From Bacteroides sp. 43_108 (lineage in GTDB: Bacteria > Bacteroidota > Bacteroidia > Bacteroidales > Bacteroidaceae): 8,069 bases of DNA. Location: NCBI GenBank assembly GCA_001915545.1, contig MNQS01000170.1, forward strand, positions 1-8,069, in the 5' to 3' direction. The position numbers and the translations under genes were made by a program. Positions 1-6,007 of this stretch are shown piece after piece; positions within the stretch are counted from its first letter, which is position 1, and every line of letters starts with the position of its first letter. The notes under the pieces are model-generated. The model was given only the letters and a program-made list of their open reading frames with translations. It ran no database searches and was not told the DNA's origin.

Positions 1-39
1 ACTCACGTTATTTAATCAAACCGACCTCACTGCTAATGT

Positions 40-91
40 TCCGGAGGGTAACGGTCCTAGACAGCTTACGCTGTGGTAAAATTTCTCCGGA
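40..91 (+). promoter_or_regulatory. Structured leader upstream of the PepSY-like gene
   Basis: A 7-bp outer stem (TCCGGAG at 40-46 with CTCCGGA at 85-91) encloses a perfect 5-bp hairpin (ACAGC 61-65, loop TTAC, GCTGT 70-74). GGTAA occurs on both sides of the inner hairpin. The fold ends 34 bases before the ATG at 126 and would lie in the 5' leader if the transcript starts further upstream. No clear TAnnTTTG box was found in 1-125, so the start of transcription is unknown. It matches no riboswitch class I recognise. It could also be the tail of an RNA that begins outside the window. Confidence 0.35.
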
Positions 92-125
92 CAGCAATGT
101 AACTAACTATTAAAATTGAAGCAAT

Positions 126-428
126 ATGAAAAAGTTATTTGTAGCAGTAGCATTGGTAATGGGATTAGGAACTTCAGTTGCGTTTGCAGAAAACTTCCAC
201 GCAAGTGTAGACAGTGTGAACATTGTAAATGAGTTCAAACCCATCGAAGTAAAAGAGCTTCCACAGGCAGTTCTGGATGCAGTGACAAAAGATTATGCTG
301 AATTTACCATCAAAGAAGCATACGTAGAAGAAGTGGAAGGAACAAAAACCTACAAAGTAGTGCTGACGGACGCAGAAGACAACACAGCCGCCGTGTTATA
401 CACTGAAAAGGGTGAAGTATTGGAATAA
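126..428 (+). CDS. Small exported PepSY-like (DUF2874-type) protein
   Basis: This is a 100-residue protein with a clear Sec signal peptide: MKK, a hydrophobic run, then a likely cut after Ala21 in SVAFA|ENF. The mature part, about 79 residues, has the PepSY-like pattern of small Bacteroidetes periplasmic proteins: LPQAVLDAVTKDY (about 45-57), an IKEAYVEEVEG strand, YKVVLTD, then a final strand ending in a G-E-V turn. This family assignment is from memory of the fold pattern, not a search. Such proteins occur in the envelope; their biochemical role is not established. It is acidic and has no cysteines in the mature part. The ATG at 126 is preceded by AT-rich sequence without a Shine-Dalgarno, which is normal in this phylum. 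The gene stands alone and ends 14 bp before a strong terminator. Confidence 0.8.
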   Translation: MKKLFVAVALVMGLGTSVAFAENFHASVDSVNIVNEFKPIEVKELPQAVLDAVTKDYAEFTIKEAYVEEVEGTKTYKVVLTDAEDNTAAVLYTEKGEVLE

Positions 429-442
429 GCATTCACACGATT

Positions 443-487
443 GACGGGAATGTGCCAAGTACGGCATGTTCCCGTCTTTTTATTTTT
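443..487 (+). terminator. Intrinsic terminator of the PepSY-like gene
   Basis: A 14-bp stem (443-456 with 463-476, two G-T wobbles) closes a 6-base loop and is followed by a T-rich run at 477-487 broken by one A. It starts 14 bp after the stop codon at 428. It is a textbook rho-independent terminator for rightward transcription. Confidence 0.9.
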
Positions 488-502
488 CCACTTATATGAA
501 AT

Positions 503-539
503 AAAAAATCCTGATTCAAAATGAACCAGGATTTTTTTT
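503..539 (-). terminator. Terminator downstream of tRNA-Asp (bidirectional)
   Basis: An A-run followed by TCCTG (503-513) pairs with CAGGA followed by a T-run (527-537). An internal TTC/GAA stem extends the hairpin across one mismatch, with loop AAAAT. Read leftward, the stem ends in a U-run and lies 3 bp beyond the tRNA 3' end. Read rightward, it ends in eight Ts, so it can act in both directions and separates the PepSY-like gene from the tRNA. Confidence 0.85.
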
Positions 540-541
540 CG

Positions 542-615
542 CGGTGCGTACGGGACTCGAACCCGTGACCCCATGCGTGACAGGCATGTATTCTAACCAA
601 CTGAACTAACGCACC
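542..615 (-). tRNA. tRNA-Asp (anticodon GTC)
   Basis: On the minus strand the sequence folds as a complete 74-nt tRNA. The acceptor stem is GGTGCGT/ACGCACC. The D-arm has AGTTGGTT, the anticodon stem is CATGC/GCATG with loop CTGTCAC (anticodon GTC at 579-581), and the T-arm is ACGGG-TTCGAGT-CCCGT. The discriminator base is G (position 542), as expected for Asp identity along with the GTC anticodon. CCA is not encoded and must be added after transcription. The gene has its own promoter (657-687) and terminator (503-539), so it is a single-tRNA unit. No duplicated 3' end or integrase was seen, so there is no sign that it is used as an integration site. Confidence 0.97.
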
Positions 616-656
616 ATTAAGTTTTCTTTCGTTGCTTTCTCTCTCGATTGCGGTTG

Positions 657-687
657 CAAAGGTAGGCGTTTTTTTTAAACCTACAAA
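657..687 (-). promoter_or_regulatory. Promoter of tRNA-Asp
   Basis: On the minus strand a TTTG -33 box (complement of 684-687) and a TACCTTTG -7 box (complement of 657-664) are separated by exactly 19 bp, matching the Bacteroides primary sigma consensus. The predicted start is about 35 nt upstream of the tRNA, giving a purine-rich leader. A-tracts upstream of the -33 box (about 690-720) resemble an UP-type element of a strong stable-RNA promoter. A GTAGG/CCTAC inverted repeat (662-666 and 680-684) overlaps the promoter core. Confidence 0.85.
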
Positions 688-880
688 CTTTTTGGATGTT
701 TTTTTTCTAACTTTTTTCAATAAAAATCATAATATACTGATTTTCAACATAGATTAAAATCATTTTTTTTCGCTTAAAAGAAGAGTCATAAAGCTACATC
801 AAGCCGTTTCCTCCAAAATATTTACAGAACGTATCTACGAAAATAAGTAAATTATCCCGGTTTCTTTATGTTTCACTTAT

Positions 881-920
881 GAGAAACGTATGTTTTCGGA
901 TGCAGAAACATACGTTTTTC
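881..920. repeat. Long 15-bp-stem inverted repeat
   Basis: Positions 881-895 (GAGAAACGTATGTTT) pair with 906-920 (AAACATACGTTTTTC). The core 12 bp is perfect, one of the three outer pairs is a G-T wobble, and the loop is 10 bases. It arises from repeat units 1 and 2. Read rightward, the right arm ends in five Ts, so it could act as a weak terminator. No rightward gene lies nearby, so this is not favoured. Confidence 0.6.
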
Positions 921-970
921 TTACCGGAAACGTAAGGTTCAGCTCCGGGAAACATAAAAAACGATGATTC
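883..970 (+). repeat. Four iteron-like units with 22-bp period
   Basis: GAAAC(G/A)TA occurs at 883, 905, 927 and 949, each start exactly 22 bp from the last. The first two units also end in a GTTT-C half, so each is an imperfect palindrome of the form GAAAC-4-GTTTTC. The units degrade rightward; the fourth keeps only the GAAACATA head. CCG precedes the third unit and CCGG the fourth. A related GAAACGTATG lies out of phase at 1029, and inverted GTTTC copies lie at 860 and 870. Spacing of about two helical turns suggests a protein-binding array, but a decayed tandem repeat is equally possible. Confidence 0.55.
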
Positions 971-1043
971 ATTTTTGATTTATCGCATTTGCATCAGCAC
1001 ATTTATTACACGATATTGAGGAAAAGAAGAAACGTATGGGCAT

Positions 1044-1107
1044 AAAAAAAGGAGTTCCGCTGAACTCCAACCTTTGTTAACCTTAAATCTAATACTATGA
1101 AAAACAC
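1044..1107 (-). ncRNA. Putative small RNA, copy 1
   Basis: Read leftward, a TACCTTTG -7 box (complement of 1112-1119) is followed by a predicted start near 1105-1108. About 38 nt of transcript then lead to a perfect terminator: GGAGTTC/GAACTCC (1051-1057 with 1062-1068), a 4-base loop, then seven Us (1044-1050). The body has two AAGGTT repeats around AAC that would be single-stranded and could base-pair with a target. No TTTG -33 box is obvious at the expected distance. The unit begins about 98 bp after the nadA stop in the same direction, so it could also be the processed 3' end of the nadA mRNA. It belongs to no RNA family I can name. Confidence 0.6.
1051..1068 (-). terminator. Terminator of small RNA copy 1
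   Basis: A perfect 7-bp stem (1051-1057 with 1062-1068) with a 4-base loop is followed leftward by seven Us (1044-1050). It would also stop any nadA read-through, since no better terminator lies between nadA and this site. Confidence 0.85.
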
Positions 1108-1111
1108 GATG

Positions 1112-1119
1112 CAAAGGTA
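1112..1119 (-). promoter_or_regulatory. -7 box of small RNA copy 1
   Basis: TACCTTTG on the minus strand matches TAnnTTTG exactly and is kept in copy 2 at 6076-6083. The bases between this box and the predicted start differ between copies, while the box and the transcript do not. The -33 region is poor, so it may need an activator or be weak. Confidence 0.55.
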
Positions 1120-1203
1120 CGGACTTTCTGGAATTATGCTTTACATGTGTTTTATAACATACATTAAGAAGTAGTATTCTTGCTTTAAAGGCCATTAACA
1201 AGC

Positions 1204-1231
1204 AAGCTGAGACTTTTTAAAGTCCCAGCTT
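1204..1231 (-). other. Hairpin overlapping the nadA stop codon
   Basis: Positions 1204-1216 pair with 1219-1231 (13 bp, one G-T wobble) so that the nadA stop codon (1217-1219) lies at the tip. No U-run follows, so it is not a normal intrinsic terminator. It may stabilise the mRNA 3' end. A second short dyad (GCTTGCTT and its partner, roughly 1180-1207) lies just beyond. Confidence 0.5.
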
Positions 1232-2209
1232 GGCAGATATTTCCAGCATTTTCTGAATAGGCTTAATGGCTTCCTGTGCAATGGCTTCATCCACATTGAC
1301 TTCCGGCCATTCGTATTTCAGCGTATTGTACAACTTTTCAAGCGTATTCAGGCGCATAAAGTTGCACTCGTTGCAAGCGCAGGTGCTGTCTTCAGGAGGC
1401 GCAGGAATAAAGTTCTTTTCCGGACATTTTTTCCGCATCTCATACAGAATACCGCTTTCTGTAGCTACAATGAAGTCTTTCTTGTCGCTGGCCATGGCAT
1501 ATTTCAGCAATCCGGCTGTAGAACCGATTTTGTCAGCCAGTTTAGCCACGGCGCCCTTGCATTCCGGATGAACCAATACCTGTGCATCGGGATACTGCTT
1601 TTTCAACTCGATAATCTTTTCCACAGAGAATTTCTCGTGCACATGGCAAGCACCGTCCCATAACAACATCTGACGTCCGGTGATAGAGTTGATATAATTT
1701 CCCAAGTTCTTATCAGGACCGAAAATCAGTTTTTCATCTTCCGGGAAACTTTCCACAATCTGGCGGGCATTGGTCGATGTCACTACCACGTCAGTCACCG
1801 CCTTGACGGCAGCGCTTGTATTGACATACGAGATAACCTTGTAACCGGGATGGTCTTTTACGAAAGCAGCAAACTTATCTGCCGGACAGCTGTCGGCCAA
1901 AGAGCATCCGGCATTCAAGTCGGGAATCAACACTTTTTTGTCCGGACAAAGTATCTTGGCGGTTTCACCCATAAAGTGTACCCCGCACATCACAATAATC
2001 TTTGCATCCGTTTTGGCAGCCCACTGAGCCAGTGCCAGACTGTCTCCAATGAAGTCTGCTATTTCCTGTATTTCGTCTGCCTGGTAGTAGTGGCCCAGGA
2101 TTACGGCATCTTTTTCACGACACAGTCTTTTGATCTCCGCTTTCAGGTCAAGCGCTTTTTCTACGGGTTCATCCACATAACCCTTTTTCAACCATTCTTC
2201 TTTCTTCAT
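1217..2209 (-). CDS. nadA: Quinolinate synthase NadA
   Basis: NadA condenses iminoaspartate with dihydroxyacetone phosphate to make quinolinate, the second step of de novo NAD synthesis in the cytoplasm. It uses a [4Fe-4S] cluster. The 330-residue protein shows the family signatures: HYYQADEIQ (40-48), CGVHFMGE (75-82), GACHVH (186-191), VHPECK (213-218), ATESGI (249-254) and CACNECNFM (277-285). By family comparison the three cluster ligands are Cys75, Cys188 and Cys282. All are present, so the enzyme looks intact. The length is normal for the shorter NadA type. The ATG at 2209 follows AT-rich sequence without a Shine-Dalgarno. No nadB or nadC is adjacent, so iminoaspartate and the next step must come from genes elsewhere. 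The gene appears monocistronic. Confidence 0.97.
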   Translation of the reverse strand: MKKEEWLKKGYVDEPVEKALDLKAEIKRLCREKDAVILGHYYQADEIQEIADFIGDSLALAQWAAKTDAKIIVMCGVHFMGETAKILCPDKKVLIPDLNAGCSLADSCPADKFAAFVKDHPGYKVISYVNTSAAVKAVTDVVVTSTNARQIVESFPEDEKLIFGPDKNLGNYINSITGRQMLLWDGACHVHEKFSVEKIIELKKQYPDAQVLVHPECKGAVAKLADKIGSTAGLLKYAMASDKKDFIVATESGILYEMRKKCPEKNFIPAPPEDSTCACNECNFMRLNTLEKLYNTLKYEWPEVNVDEAIAQEAIKPIQKMLEISAKLGL

Positions 2210-2410
2210 TATTAGATTATATTTTTTCTTCTTTTTAAAAGAAACAATGATACTGATAATATCCCGTTAATAATGTTAGTAAAAATAACACCCTTTTTTT
2301 TGTTTTTCCGTTATCAGCATCCGGGTGGAGGATATGAATAACTGATAAACATGCTTACGTATTGATAATTTTGATTTTATCTATACTATTAACAATTTGT
2401 TGATACGTTG

Positions 2411-2426
2411 CAAAGTTAAAAACTTT
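2411..2426 (-). promoter_or_regulatory. Putative nadA -7 box with overlapping dyad
   Basis: The minus strand reads TAACTTTG (complement of 2411-2418), an exact TAnnTTTG match. No TTTG lies 19-21 bp upstream. AAAGTT (2412-2417) and AACTTT (2421-2426), separated by 3 bp, form a perfect inverted repeat over the box, placed where a repressor could block it. A further imperfect dyad (CATTC...GAATG, 2436-2460) covers the -33 position. Confidence 0.4.
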
Positions 2427-2623
2427 TCGTGTATTCATTCCTGAAAATTCGGGAAGAATGTGTTTAAACTGTCAGTGAAAATTATTTCTAACTTTTTTGG
2501 ATTGTTGGTTTTGAGCGTGCTATAATCTATTTGTGGAATAATGCAAGAAATAATTTTCATTTTCTATGCGCGCGTTTTTTACACCTTTTCCACCGTTTTC
2601 AACAAGGTTATGAATATAGTTTT

Positions 2624-2631
2624 TATCTTTG
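2624..2631 (+). promoter_or_regulatory. -7 box of the TrmH-family gene
   Basis: TATCTTTG matches the TAnnTTTG consensus and lies 29 bp before the ATG at 2661, giving a leader of roughly 25 nt. No TTTG is found 19-21 bp upstream. Its position inside the longer reading frame that starts at 2541 supports the shorter start. Confidence 0.6.
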
Positions 2632-2660
2632 CAGGCAAACGCATACCAAATATACGAAAA

Positions 2661-3206
2661 ATGTCTGAATTAAGAAAACTGAAGATTACGGAGATGAACC
2701 GCCTGACGGTGGAGGAGTTTAAGGAAGTAGATAAGTTGCCGTTGGTTGTGGTGCTGGATGAAGTTCGCAGCTTGCATAACATAGGTGCGGTGTTTCGTAC
2801 CTCTGATGCGTTTCTGGTGAACTGCATTTATCTTTGTGGTATTACGGCTACACCTCCTCATCCGGAAATGCACAAAACGGCTTTGGGAGCGGAATATACA
2901 GTAGACTGGAAGTATTTCAAACGTACGCAAGATGCTGTAAATGAACTTCATAATGACGGATATACAGTACTGGCCATCGAACAGTGTGCCGGAAGTACAC
3001 TACTGGATGAACTGGTATTGGAGAAAGGTCGGAAATATGCCATTGTATTGGGAAATGAAGTGAAAGGTGTGCAGCAGGAAGTGGTAGACATGTGCGACGG
3101 TTGTATTGAGATACCTCAGTTCGGTACAAAGCATTCACTGAATGTGTCTGTAACGGCAGGTATTATGATATGGGAATTTGCACATAAACTGTTTAAACTG
3201 CGTTGA
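2661..3206 (+). CDS. TrmH/SpoU-family RNA 2'-O-methyltransferase
   Basis: The 181-residue protein is a SPOUT-class, SAM-dependent methyltransferase with a trefoil knot. The three family motifs are present. Motif 1 is SLHNIGAVFRTSDAF (about 37-51), with the conserved Asn and Arg. Motif 2 is IVLGNEVKGV (about 128-137). Motif 3 is IEIPQFGTKHSLNVSVTAGI (about 149-168), which forms the SAM-binding knot. The protein is little more than the catalytic domain, so the RNA target (tRNA Gm18-like or an rRNA site) cannot be read from sequence. I start it at ATG 2661 because the extra 40 residues from 2541 lie across and upstream of the promoter and look non-coding, while MSELRKLKITEMN fits the family N-terminus. 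The gene converges with the DUF4294 gene 53 bp downstream, with no clear terminator between them. Confidence 0.92.
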   Translation: MSELRKLKITEMNRLTVEEFKEVDKLPLVVVLDEVRSLHNIGAVFRTSDAFLVNCIYLCGITATPPHPEMHKTALGAEYTVDWKYFKRTQDAVNELHNDGYTVLAIEQCAGSTLLDELVLEKGRKYAIVLGNEVKGVQQEVVDMCDGCIEIPQFGTKHSLNVSVTAGIMIWEFAHKLFKLR

Positions 3207-3259
3207 ACACTGCCTGTGAATATCTTATTAATATGTTGTTAATTTATTGATTTACATAG

Positions 3260-3865
3260 TTATAGTTGTCCATTCTCAACAAGTGTAACTACTCTTTCTA
3301 CCATCTTGTCGTCATCTTCAGGATGGTATTCTTTTTTTAGGCTGGCTCCGAATAGGGCTGCAAATGCCTGATAAAATCCCGCTTTAAAAGGTCCCATGAA
3401 AGCTTTCACCAGCTGATAAGATGATTGGTTGCATTCGCGGTTCACCAGTTTGATAAGCAGCTTTCCTTGTGAAAAAGTCAGTTTCTTCATGCGGGCGGTG
3501 TATTGTTCCTTCAATCCTTTTTCTACCATCTTCATGTGTTGCTCCTTGGCTTTCTGGTTGGGGAGCGTTTCCATGTATTCGTATGTCTCGATGACTGCCC
3601 GCTTGATTTCTTTGGCCAAAGGAAGCGTCTTTTTTACATCCCTCACCAGTTTGTAGTAATATCTTTCCTGTCTTTTGTTTTTAAACTTGAGTTTGGGGTA
3701 AACGTAAATGTTTCTCAGCGTTATACAAGGTATAGTGTCTCCTTCATAAACGCATACGGGAACTCTGTATCCTTTACCGGATGTAACAGGAGATACTTGT
3801 TGGGCATGAATTTCTGAAAGGAAGCTTAGCCCAAAGAAGATGAGTATGTAAAAACATGTCTTCAT
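3260..3865 (-). CDS. DUF4294-family exported protein
   Basis: The 201-residue protein has a signal peptide (MKTCFYILIFFGLSFLSEIHA, likely cut before Gln22 or 23), so it is probably periplasmic or envelope-associated. The mature part matches my memory of DUF4294, a Bacteroidetes family of unknown function. It has a VPVCVYEGDTIPCI strand pair (about 35-48) and IYVYPKLKFKNKRQERYYYKL (about 53-73). A long Lys/Glu-rich helical region follows, then LVNRECNQSSYQLVKAF (about 139-155) and a GPFKAGFYQAFAALFG segment (about 157-172). Nothing resembling a catalytic site is evident. It ends in an acidic stretch (EDDDK). The gene is divergent from the HhH/barrel gene with 80 bp between starts. A TATTTTTG box only 5 bp before the ATG suggests a nearly leaderless mRNA. 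Confidence 0.85.
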   Translation of the reverse strand: MKTCFYILIFFGLSFLSEIHAQQVSPVTSGKGYRVPVCVYEGDTIPCITLRNIYVYPKLKFKNKRQERYYYKLVRDVKKTLPLAKEIKRAVIETYEYMETLPNQKAKEQHMKMVEKGLKEQYTARMKKLTFSQGKLLIKLVNRECNQSSYQLVKAFMGPFKAGFYQAFAALFGASLKKEYHPEDDDKMVERVVTLVENGQL

Positions 3866-3870
3866 GCCCG

Positions 3871-3878
3871 CAAAAATA
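3871..3878 (-). promoter_or_regulatory. Possible -7 box of the DUF4294 gene
   Basis: TATTTTTG on the minus strand fits TAnnTTTG but ends 5 bp before the start codon at 3865. Transcription would begin within about 0-3 nt of the ATG. No TTTG -33 box is present, so this could be a chance match in AT-rich sequence. Confidence 0.35.
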
Positions 3879-3945
3879 GAAATAATATTCAGATTACGTG
3901 ATATAATTAACGTATTTATAGTATGTGTATAACTTGGTGAATAAC

Positions 3946-5988
3946 ATGTGGAAAAAGTATGTTTCTTTTTGTGTATCAGCGTTTTTTACCTGTTTAAATG
4001 TATGTGCCCAGTCTGCCTGGATGGAATGGGAGGAACAGATTGGGGAGGAGGCAGATTTATCTTCCTGGGAAGAACAGTATGAAAACTTGAGTGAACTGGC
4101 TGAACATCCGTTTAATATTAATATGGTAACGAAGGAAGAATTGGAACAGTTGCCTTTCTTGTCTGATAAAATGGTGGAAAATATTCTTTACTATGTGTAT
4201 AAATATGGACCGTTGGTCAGTTTGAATGAATTATGGGGAGTGGAAGGAATGGATAAGCAGACTCAAATGTTCTTGAAAGATTTTATATATGTGGGTAATT
4301 CGGTGGAAAAACAGGCATTTTCCTGGAAAAATTTGTGGAAATACAATAAACAGGAGGTTTGGATGCGGACAGATATTCCTTTAAATGAAAAGGCGGGCTA
4401 TGCAGATATTCCCTTGGGGGAAGAGGACAAATTTGCTTCCAGACAGTATTATGGAAGTCCGTATTATTTGAACCTGAGATACAAATTTCAGTTTCAGCAA
4501 AAAATCTATGTAAGCTTGGCTGCAGAAAAGGATGCGGGAGAACCTTTCTTCAGTCTTTACAACCGGAAAGGATTTGATTTTTACAATACCTCTGTTCAGT
4601 TAAATGATTTTGGTAAGTTACATACCTTGGTATTAGGAAACTACAAAGCCAGTTTTGGATATGGACTGGTTATGAACATGGGATTTAGTATGGGGAAATA
4701 TACCTCCTTTTCCACATTAAATCGTGCAGGGAAAGGATTGAGCAAATATACTTCCATGAATGAAGCGAATTATTTGCAGGGAGCAGGTGCTTCCTGCAAA
4801 TGGAAAAATCGCTGGTTATTGACAGGTTTTGTTTCTTTCCGTAATCAGGATGCTACGGTGGATAATGAGTGTATAACTACGTTGAAAACCGATGGCTATC
4901 ATCGTTTGAAGAAAGATATGGAAAAGAAGAATACTGTATTTAATACCTTAGTTGGTAGTAATTTAACTTATGATGGTAAATATTTTGAAGGTGGATTTAC
5001 AGCTGTTTATAATGTTTTCAACAAGGTGTTAAATCCGGCTGAACAGTTGTACAATCGTTATTATCCTCGCGGAAGATATTTCTATAACGTAGGAGTGAAT
5101 TATAAATGGTATAAAGGGAAATTTGTATTCTCTGGCGAAACTGCGGTGGATAAGCAGGGAAAGATTGCTACGTTGAATCAGTTGACTTATTCACCGGTTG
5201 TGAATACTTCCTTGATAGTTATCAACAGATACTATGACAAGAAATACCAGAGTTTATATGCAAATGGATTTGGAGAGAATTCTAGGTTACAAAATGAAAC
5301 TGGACTTTTTATTGGTTTGGAAACAAGCCTGTTAAGCAGAATTAAGTTATTATGTTACGGTGACTTCTTTTATTTTCCATGGTATCGTTACTTGGTAGAT
5401 AAGAAAAGGACCATAGGAATGGAAGGCGTGTTTCAAGCATCTTATTCACCGTTAAATTCATTGGATATGTTGATAAAGTATAGTTATAAAAACAAGGCTA
5501 AGAACTATCAGGATACGGAAGAAAGTAAGTTGGTATTGCCCAATATCCGGCAGCGATTGCATTATCAGCTGACTTATTCACCATTGAGTGTTTTGCGGTG
5601 GAAAACAGTTGTGGAATATGTGCGTTCGGAAGTGTGGAAACGGGAGGCTTCTAACGGCTGGGCATTGGGGAGTAGTGTGAAGGTGGATATTCCTCGTCTT
5701 TCGTTACGGACTTCTTTGAGTGGTGTCTGGTTTCATACGCAGGATTATGCGTCGCGAGTGTATATGTACGAGCAAGGGCTGTTGTATGCATTTTCTATGA
5801 TGTCCTTGTATGGAAGGGGAGAGCGATGGGCTTGGACAATGGATTATAATTGGAAAAAGCGTTTGACTTTTCAGGTTAAATGGGGGTGGACGCATTATAG
5901 AGACCGGTCGACCATCGGTTCGGGAGCAGAAGAAATACAGGGAAACAATAAGTATGATTTACAGTTTCAAATTCGGCTGAAGTGGTGA
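3946..5988 (+). CDS. Helix-hairpin-helix protein with predicted outer-membrane beta-barrel
   Basis: The 680-residue protein has a signal peptide (MWKKYVSFCVSAFFTCLNVCA|QS, cut near residue 21). A ComEA-like helix-hairpin-helix region follows at about 55-116 (NINMVTKEELEQLPFLSDKM, then a second hairpin YGPLVSLNELWGVEGM). The remaining 550 or so residues are rich in alternating aromatic and polar residues with short turns (for example YYLNLRYKFQFQQKIYVSLAAEKD and YFEGGFTAVYNVF). The chain ends in a strand finishing RLKW, the usual signal for barrel insertion. HhH folds often bind DNA backbone non-specifically, but the role of this Bacteroidetes family is unknown to me. I chose ATG 3946 over the in-frame GTG at 3925 because the signal peptide starts there. 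Cys20 is not in a lipobox. No operon partner is seen; DUF4294 is divergent. Confidence 0.82.
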   Translation: MWKKYVSFCVSAFFTCLNVCAQSAWMEWEEQIGEEADLSSWEEQYENLSELAEHPFNINMVTKEELEQLPFLSDKMVENILYYVYKYGPLVSLNELWGVEGMDKQTQMFLKDFIYVGNSVEKQAFSWKNLWKYNKQEVWMRTDIPLNEKAGYADIPLGEEDKFASRQYYGSPYYLNLRYKFQFQQKIYVSLAAEKDAGEPFFSLYNRKGFDFYNTSVQLNDFGKLHTLVLGNYKASFGYGLVMNMGFSMGKYTSFSTLNRAGKGLSKYTSMNEANYLQGAGASCKWKNRWLLTGFVSFRNQDATVDNECITTLKTDGYHRLKKDMEKKNTVFNTLVGSNLTYDGKYFEGGFTAVYNVFNKVLNPAEQLYNRYYPRGRYFYNVGVNYKWYKGKFVFSGETAVDKQGKIATLNQLTYSPVVNTSLIVINRYYDKKYQSLYANGFGENSRLQNETGLFIGLETSLLSRIKLLCYGDFFYFPWYRYLVDKKRTIGMEGVFQASYSPLNSLDMLIKYSYKNKAKNYQDTEESKLVLPNIRQRLHYQLTYSPLSVLRWKTVVEYVRSEVWKREASNGWALGSSVKVDIPRLSLRTSLSGVWFHTQDYASRVYMYEQGLLYAFSMMSLYGRGERWAWTMDYNWKKRLTFQVKWGWTHYRDRSTIGSGAEEIQGNNKYDLQFQIRLKW

Positions 5989-6007
5989 TTTTCTGAAGTA
6001 AGGACAT

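Larger units (their letters stand above)
1041..1123 (-). repeat. Direct repeat copy 1 (83 bp)
   Basis: This segment matches 6005-6087 without gaps at 80 of 83 positions. The first 67 bases (1041-1107) are identical, three mismatches fall within 1108-1111, and the last 12 bases match again. Weaker similarity resumes at TGTTTTATAACAT (1148-1160, compared with 6126-6138). The identical block corresponds to a predicted minus-strand small RNA. Confidence 0.95.
616..1216. other. Intergenic region between tRNA-Asp and nadA
   Basis: There is no convincing protein gene in these 600 bp. The left part (616-780) is very AT-rich and holds the tRNA promoter. It also has a weak AT hairpin (738-744 with 756-762) followed by eight Ts, which could be a minor rightward terminator. 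The middle part (about 860-960) carries the 22-bp spaced GAAAC motifs. The right part (1041-1160) carries the first small-RNA-like element and its flank. The reading frames across this region are shadows. Confidence 0.7.
2210..2660. other. Divergent regulatory gap between nadA and the TrmH-family gene
   Basis: This AT-rich gap of 451 bp has no supported gene. It holds a leftward -7 box for nadA (2411-2418) that would give a leader of about 200 nt. It also holds dyads around that box and the rightward promoter of the methyltransferase (2624-2631). A lone TAATTTTG on the plus strand (2366-2373) has no -33 partner and may be chance. Confidence 0.6.

Noticed and set aside
40..91. Part of an RNase P or SRP RNA, suggested by GGTAAC...GGTAAA...CTCCGG
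   Set aside because: The similarity is a few short words only. The required downstream RNase P sequence is absent because a coding gene starts at 126, and the SRP apical loop is not present.
542..615. tRNA-Asp as an attachment site of an integrated element
   Set aside because: No integrase and no repeated tRNA end were seen within the window.
350..720. Two overlapping leftward frames across the PepSY-like gene end and the tRNA
   Set aside because: They read through two terminators and the tRNA-Asp gene in antisense or unrelated frames and resemble no protein.
883..970. CRISPR array
   Set aside because: The whole period is 22 bp, the repeats are short and degenerate, there are no spacers of usual length and no cas genes.
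1097..1174. Short rightward frame of 25 codons (starts MKNTMQRYG) and its partner of 24 codons at 6061-6135 (starts MKNTVQRYG)
   Set aside because: The shared start comes from the DNA repeat. The peptides diverge completely after nine residues and end at different lengths, and no good rightward promoter is present. The opposite strand explains the conservation better.
2541..2660. N-terminal extension of the TrmH-family gene by 40 residues
   Set aside because: The extension covers the predicted promoter at 2624-2631, does not look like the family, and a well-placed ATG at 2661 gives the expected N-terminus.
3925..3945. GTG start for the HhH/barrel gene
   Set aside because: It would add seven polar residues before an otherwise ideal signal peptide that begins at ATG 3946.
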